64,000 bases of DNA. Source: Paractinoplanes ferrugineus (GTDB lineage Bacteria; Actinomycetota; Actinomycetes; Mycobacteriales; Micromonosporaceae). This document shows positions 61,791-64,000 of the stretch, piece after piece; the first letter of the stretch is position 1; every line of letters begins with the position of its first letter. The translations under genes and the position numbers were made by a program. Below the pieces are notes generated by a model. That model did no database searches, had not been told where the DNA came from, and saw only the letters and a list, made by a program, of their open reading frames with translations. The stretch is from NCBI RefSeq assembly GCF_016862195.1, contig NZ_BOMM01000012.1:124001-188000 (forward strand), given 5' to 3'.

Positions 61791-62775
61791 GGCGTTAATC
61801 CTCGCCTTGGTGCTGCTGCTCGCGGGATGTTCGGGCGGGGACACCGACAAGACGCCGCCGCCCACCCCGTCGCCCGACCTGTCCGGCCGGCCCGCCGCCG
61901 TGGCGACCAACGCCGGCCCCTTCGAGAGCGGTCCGGTCGTCGCCCCGGCGAGGGGCGCGCTCGTCGGCGCCTGGATCAAACCGGACGAGCTGACCCACGT
62001 CGGCCGGCTCGCCGCGGTCGGCAGCCTGGAGAGCGACCTCGGCCGCAAGCTCAGCATCGTCAACACCTACCGCCGCTTCGAGCAGATGGTCGGCACCCCG
62101 TCGGACCGGGAGTTCCTGGCCCAGGGCGCCACCCTGATGGTCAGCTGGGCCACCGGCGACAACCGCTCCATCCTGGACGGTGAGCACGACGATCTGATCC
62201 GCAAGCAGGCCAAGGCGATCCGGAAGATCCACAAACCGGTGCTGCTGCGGATGCGCTGGGAGATGGACCGGCCCAACCTGCGGGCCACCATGTGGTCCGC
62301 CGGCGACTACATCGCCGCCTGGAAATATGTGCGGAACATCTTCAAGCAGGAGCACGCCGACAACGCCTCCTGGGTGTGGTGCCCGACCGCCGAGGGCTTC
62401 ATCCGCGGCGACGCACCCGGTTTCTATCCGGGCGACGATCAGGTCGACTGGACCTGTGTGGACGTCTACGCCGGCGAGCTGTTCCAACCGATCGGGCAAC
62501 TCATGGGCCCGTTCCTGGAGTTCGCCGCGAAGCACCCCAAGCCGATCGTGATCGGCGAGTTCGGGGTGGCCAAGGCCTGGGGCTCGGCCGGGCGGGCGGC
62601 GTGGCTGCGCGACGCCGAACGGACCTTCAAGGCCAATCCGCAGATCAAGGCGATCGCCTATTTCGAGTCCGACCCGGAGGGCAACCCGATCACCAAGCAG
62701 TTCCAGCTCACCGGCGACCGGCAGGCCTTCAAAGCCTTTCACGCGCTGGCGACGGACCCGTACTTCAATCCGTAG
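61783..62775 (+). CDS. GH26-like lipoprotein with a TTA codon
   Basis: 330 residues. Signal peptide with lipobox LLLAGC (cleavage before Cys about 15), so lipid-anchored outside. The barrel resembles GH26: acid/base Glu160 in RMRWEMDRPN and nucleophile Glu259 in IVIGEFGVAKAW. WVWCPTAEGFIRGDAPGFYPG and DQVDWTCVDVY are family-like. Codon 5 (61795-61797) is TTA, the only in-frame TTA I found in the window, so translation may depend on tRNA-Leu(UAA). Overlaps the methyltransferase gene by 8 bp and ends 11 bp inside the convergent VOC gene. Last gene of the operon. Confidence 0.84.
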   Translation: MRKALILALVLLLAGCSGGDTDKTPPPTPSPDLSGRPAAVATNAGPFESGPVVAPARGALVGAWIKPDELTHVGRLAAVGSLESDLGRKLSIVNTYRRFEQMVGTPSDREFLAQGATLMVSWATGDNRSILDGEHDDLIRKQAKAIRKIHKPVLLRMRWEMDRPNLRATMWSAGDYIAAWKYVRNIFKQEHADNASWVWCPTAEGFIRGDAPGFYPGDDQVDWTCVDVYAGELFQPIGQLMGPFLEFAAKHPKPIVIGEFGVAKAWGSAGRAAWLRDAERTFKANPQIKAIAYFESDPEGNPITKQFQLTGDRQAFKAFHALATDPYFNP

Positions 62776-63136
62776 GTTCCAGGAACTCCAGCCTGTTGCC
62801 ATGGGCGTCGAAGGCATAGAGCCGCCGGTGTCCGGGGAAGTGGGGATCCCACTCGACCGGATGGCCGGCGGCTTCCAATTTCTCCGCCAGAAGATCAAGG
62901 CCATCCACGAGTACGCCCGGATGAGCGCGCCGGGCCGGCTCGAAACTCGGCACCGGGGCCAGGTGGATCTCCCAGCCGCCACCTCGGAACCAGCAGCCGC
63001 CCCGGGCTTTGAGCACCGTCGGCTTCTCGAGTTCGGTCATCCCGAGGACGCCGGCGTAGAACCGCCGGGCGTCATCTTCCCCGCCCGACGGGATCAGCAA
63101 CTGCACGTGATGAAGGCCCACGAACTTCACCGGCAT
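62765..63136 (-). CDS. Glyoxalase/VOC-family protein
   Basis: 123 residues. A single VOC fold: GLHHVQLLIPSGGEDDARRF with the first metal-type His, GGGWEIHLAP, and RRLYAFDAHGNRLEFLEP with the C-terminal Glu. This family includes glyoxalases, fosfomycin-resistance enzymes and extradiol dioxygenases; the reaction is not evident. It overlaps the 3' end of the GH26-like gene by 11 bp and is probably not part of the polysaccharide operon. Confidence 0.85.
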   Translation of the reverse strand: MPVKFVGLHHVQLLIPSGGEDDARRFYAGVLGMTELEKPTVLKARGGCWFRGGGWEIHLAPVPSFEPARRAHPGVLVDGLDLLAEKLEAAGHPVEWDPHFPGHRRLYAFDAHGNRLEFLEPTD

Positions 63137-63155
63137 GACAGTACACGCGTACGGT

Positions 63156-63938
63156 TTAACGCGCCCGCACCCGCTGGCCCGGCGCCTGAGCCAGCAGCCG
63201 CAGCGCGTACGGGGCGTCGTGCCGCAGGTACCGACGGGCCAGCCGACGCGGTTCCGTGCCGAGCCGGTGCGCCCACTCCAGACCGGTTCGCTGCATCCAG
63301 CGCGGGGCCCGCTCCAGGTCGCCGGCCACGAAGTTGACCGCCGCCCCGCAACCGATGAACCAACTGCTCGGCAGCATCGGCCGCAGCTTGGCGATCATCC
63401 GTTCCTGCTTGGGGAACCCGAGACCGACGAAGACGAGGTCGGGCTTGGCGTCGGCCACCTGGGCGCAGACCTGGTCGTACGTCGCCCGACTCTGCTCGAA
63501 GCCGAATTCCGGACAGATCGCCCCGGCGACCCGCAGCCCGGGACACCGCGCCGCGAGCCGGTCGGCGGCTCGCGCGGCCCCGTCGTGGGCCGGTGAACCA
63601 CCGATCACGAAGATCGAACGCCGGTCGCGCCCCACACCCGCGGAGAGCGACCAGATCAGGCTGCTGCCGGCCACCCGTTCCGGCAGCGGCGTGCCGCCCA
63701 GCCGGCTGGCCCAGATCAGCGGCATGCCGTCGGCCACGATCAGGTCGGCGTCGTCGAGATGTGCGCGCGCCTCCGCCTCCCGTTGCGCGCGCCGCAAGAT
63801 GTCGATGTTCGGGGTGATGATGCGTCCGCCGCGGCCGCGCGCGAGCGCCTCACGCACCACCGCGACCACCTCGGCCTCGGTGATCCGGTCGATGCCGGTG
63901 CCGTCCAGTTCGACCCGGTCGAAAGCCTCGATGGACAC
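63156..63938 (-). CDS. WecG/TagA/CpsF-family glycosyltransferase
   Basis: 260 residues. Family motifs: RIITPNIDILRRA near residue 40, VADGMPLIWASRLGG, IFVIGGSPAHDGAA, LVFVGLGFPKQERMI (the QE motif) and WFIGCGAAVNFVAG. Members transfer N-acetylmannosamine or a similar sugar to undecaprenyl-linked acceptors as an early step in teichoic acid or exopolysaccharide synthesis. GTG 63938 has AAGGAGG six bases upstream. It is the only glycosyltransferase in the window; others must lie beyond base 64000. Confidence 0.92.
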   Translation of the reverse strand: MSIEAFDRVELDGTGIDRITEAEVVAVVREALARGRGGRIITPNIDILRRAQREAEARAHLDDADLIVADGMPLIWASRLGGTPLPERVAGSSLIWSLSAGVGRDRRSIFVIGGSPAHDGAARAADRLAARCPGLRVAGAICPEFGFEQSRATYDQVCAQVADAKPDLVFVGLGFPKQERMIAKLRPMLPSSWFIGCGAAVNFVAGDLERAPRWMQRTGLEWAHRLGTEPRRLARRYLRHDAPYALRLLAQAPGQRVRAR

Positions 63939-63958
63939 GTTCGCCTCCTTCAGACTTG

Positions 63959-63989
63959 TTCGCTCGTTATAGGGAGCGAAACGAGCGAA
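63959..63989 (-). promoter_or_regulatory. Inverted repeat and -10-like element upstream of the TagA-like gene
   Basis: TTCGCTCGTT (63959-63968) and AACGAGCGAA (63980-63989) are perfect 10-bp inverted repeats around 11 bp. On the minus strand TATAAC (63966-63971) falls at the edge of the repeat and would serve as a -10. The arrangement is that of a promoter overlapped by an operator. No good -35 is visible. Confidence 0.5.
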
Positions 63990-64000
63990 GGTGGGCCAAA

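Overview
This is high-GC DNA with dense coding, many GTG starts and frequent 4-8 bp start/stop overlaps. That points to a filamentous actinomycete, most likely Micromonosporaceae (Actinoplanes-like); this assignment is inference from base composition, gene order and protein families, with no database search. The window is chromosomal. I see no transposase, integrase, phage gene, CRISPR array or rRNA. One tRNA is present, tRNA-Leu(UAA), the type called bldA in Streptomyces.

Layout. 0-12 kb: the 3' part of a PPK2 polyphosphate kinase, RNase Z, an acetyltransferase, an NB-ARC/TPR regulator with a C-terminal HTH, a small Cys/Trp protein, an HtrA-like protease, cystathionine beta-synthase with a DUF1232 protein, two tandem SGNH hydrolases, and a thiolase. 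A large hairpin with flanking direct repeats lies at 6465-6572. 12-20.6 kb: a BI-1/YccA membrane protein, a membrane-anchored Hsp70-like protein, and, divergent from it, a translationally coupled four-gene signalling operon (two degenerate kinase-like proteins, one NarL/LuxR response regulator, one intact histidine kinase). This is followed on the opposite strand by a helical membrane protein and a Gly/Trp/Cys repeat protein, then tRNA-Leu(UAA). 20.7-30 kb: NDH-2, a five-gene MoxR/DUF58/DUF4129-type operon, uracil-DNA glycosylase, a PadR regulator with its membrane partner, exopolyphosphatase, and an amino-acid N-acetyltransferase. 30-41.7 kb: an actinobacterial housekeeping block (DUF501, FtsB/DivIC-like, enolase, PilZ, lipoprotein, DUF1206, DUF885, MazG, SurA-like lipoprotein, Mfd). 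41.8-50.3 kb: HypX, PEP carboxylase and a four-gene double ABC transporter.

51-64 kb is the most distinctive part: a polysaccharide assembly locus. A GH26-like secreted protein is divergent from a protein joining a degenerate ATP-sulfurylase-like domain to an apparently intact APS kinase. There follow a Wzz-like protein with a degenerate BY-kinase domain, an O-antigen-ligase/Wzy-like protein, an APH-fold kinase, a PAPS-type sulfotransferase, a Wzx-like flippase, a methyltransferase and a second GH26-like lipoprotein, nearly all overlapping. A WecG/TagA/CpsF glycosyltransferase is on the opposite strand. APS kinase would make PAPS, the donor for the sulfotransferase, so I infer a sulfated and perhaps methylated exopolysaccharide. 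The terminal lipoprotein gene carries the only in-frame TTA codon I found in the window, linking it to the tRNA at 20.6 kb.

Limits: functions come from motifs read by eye; starts are chosen from RBS and overlap; hairpins and promoters are from sequence inspection only.
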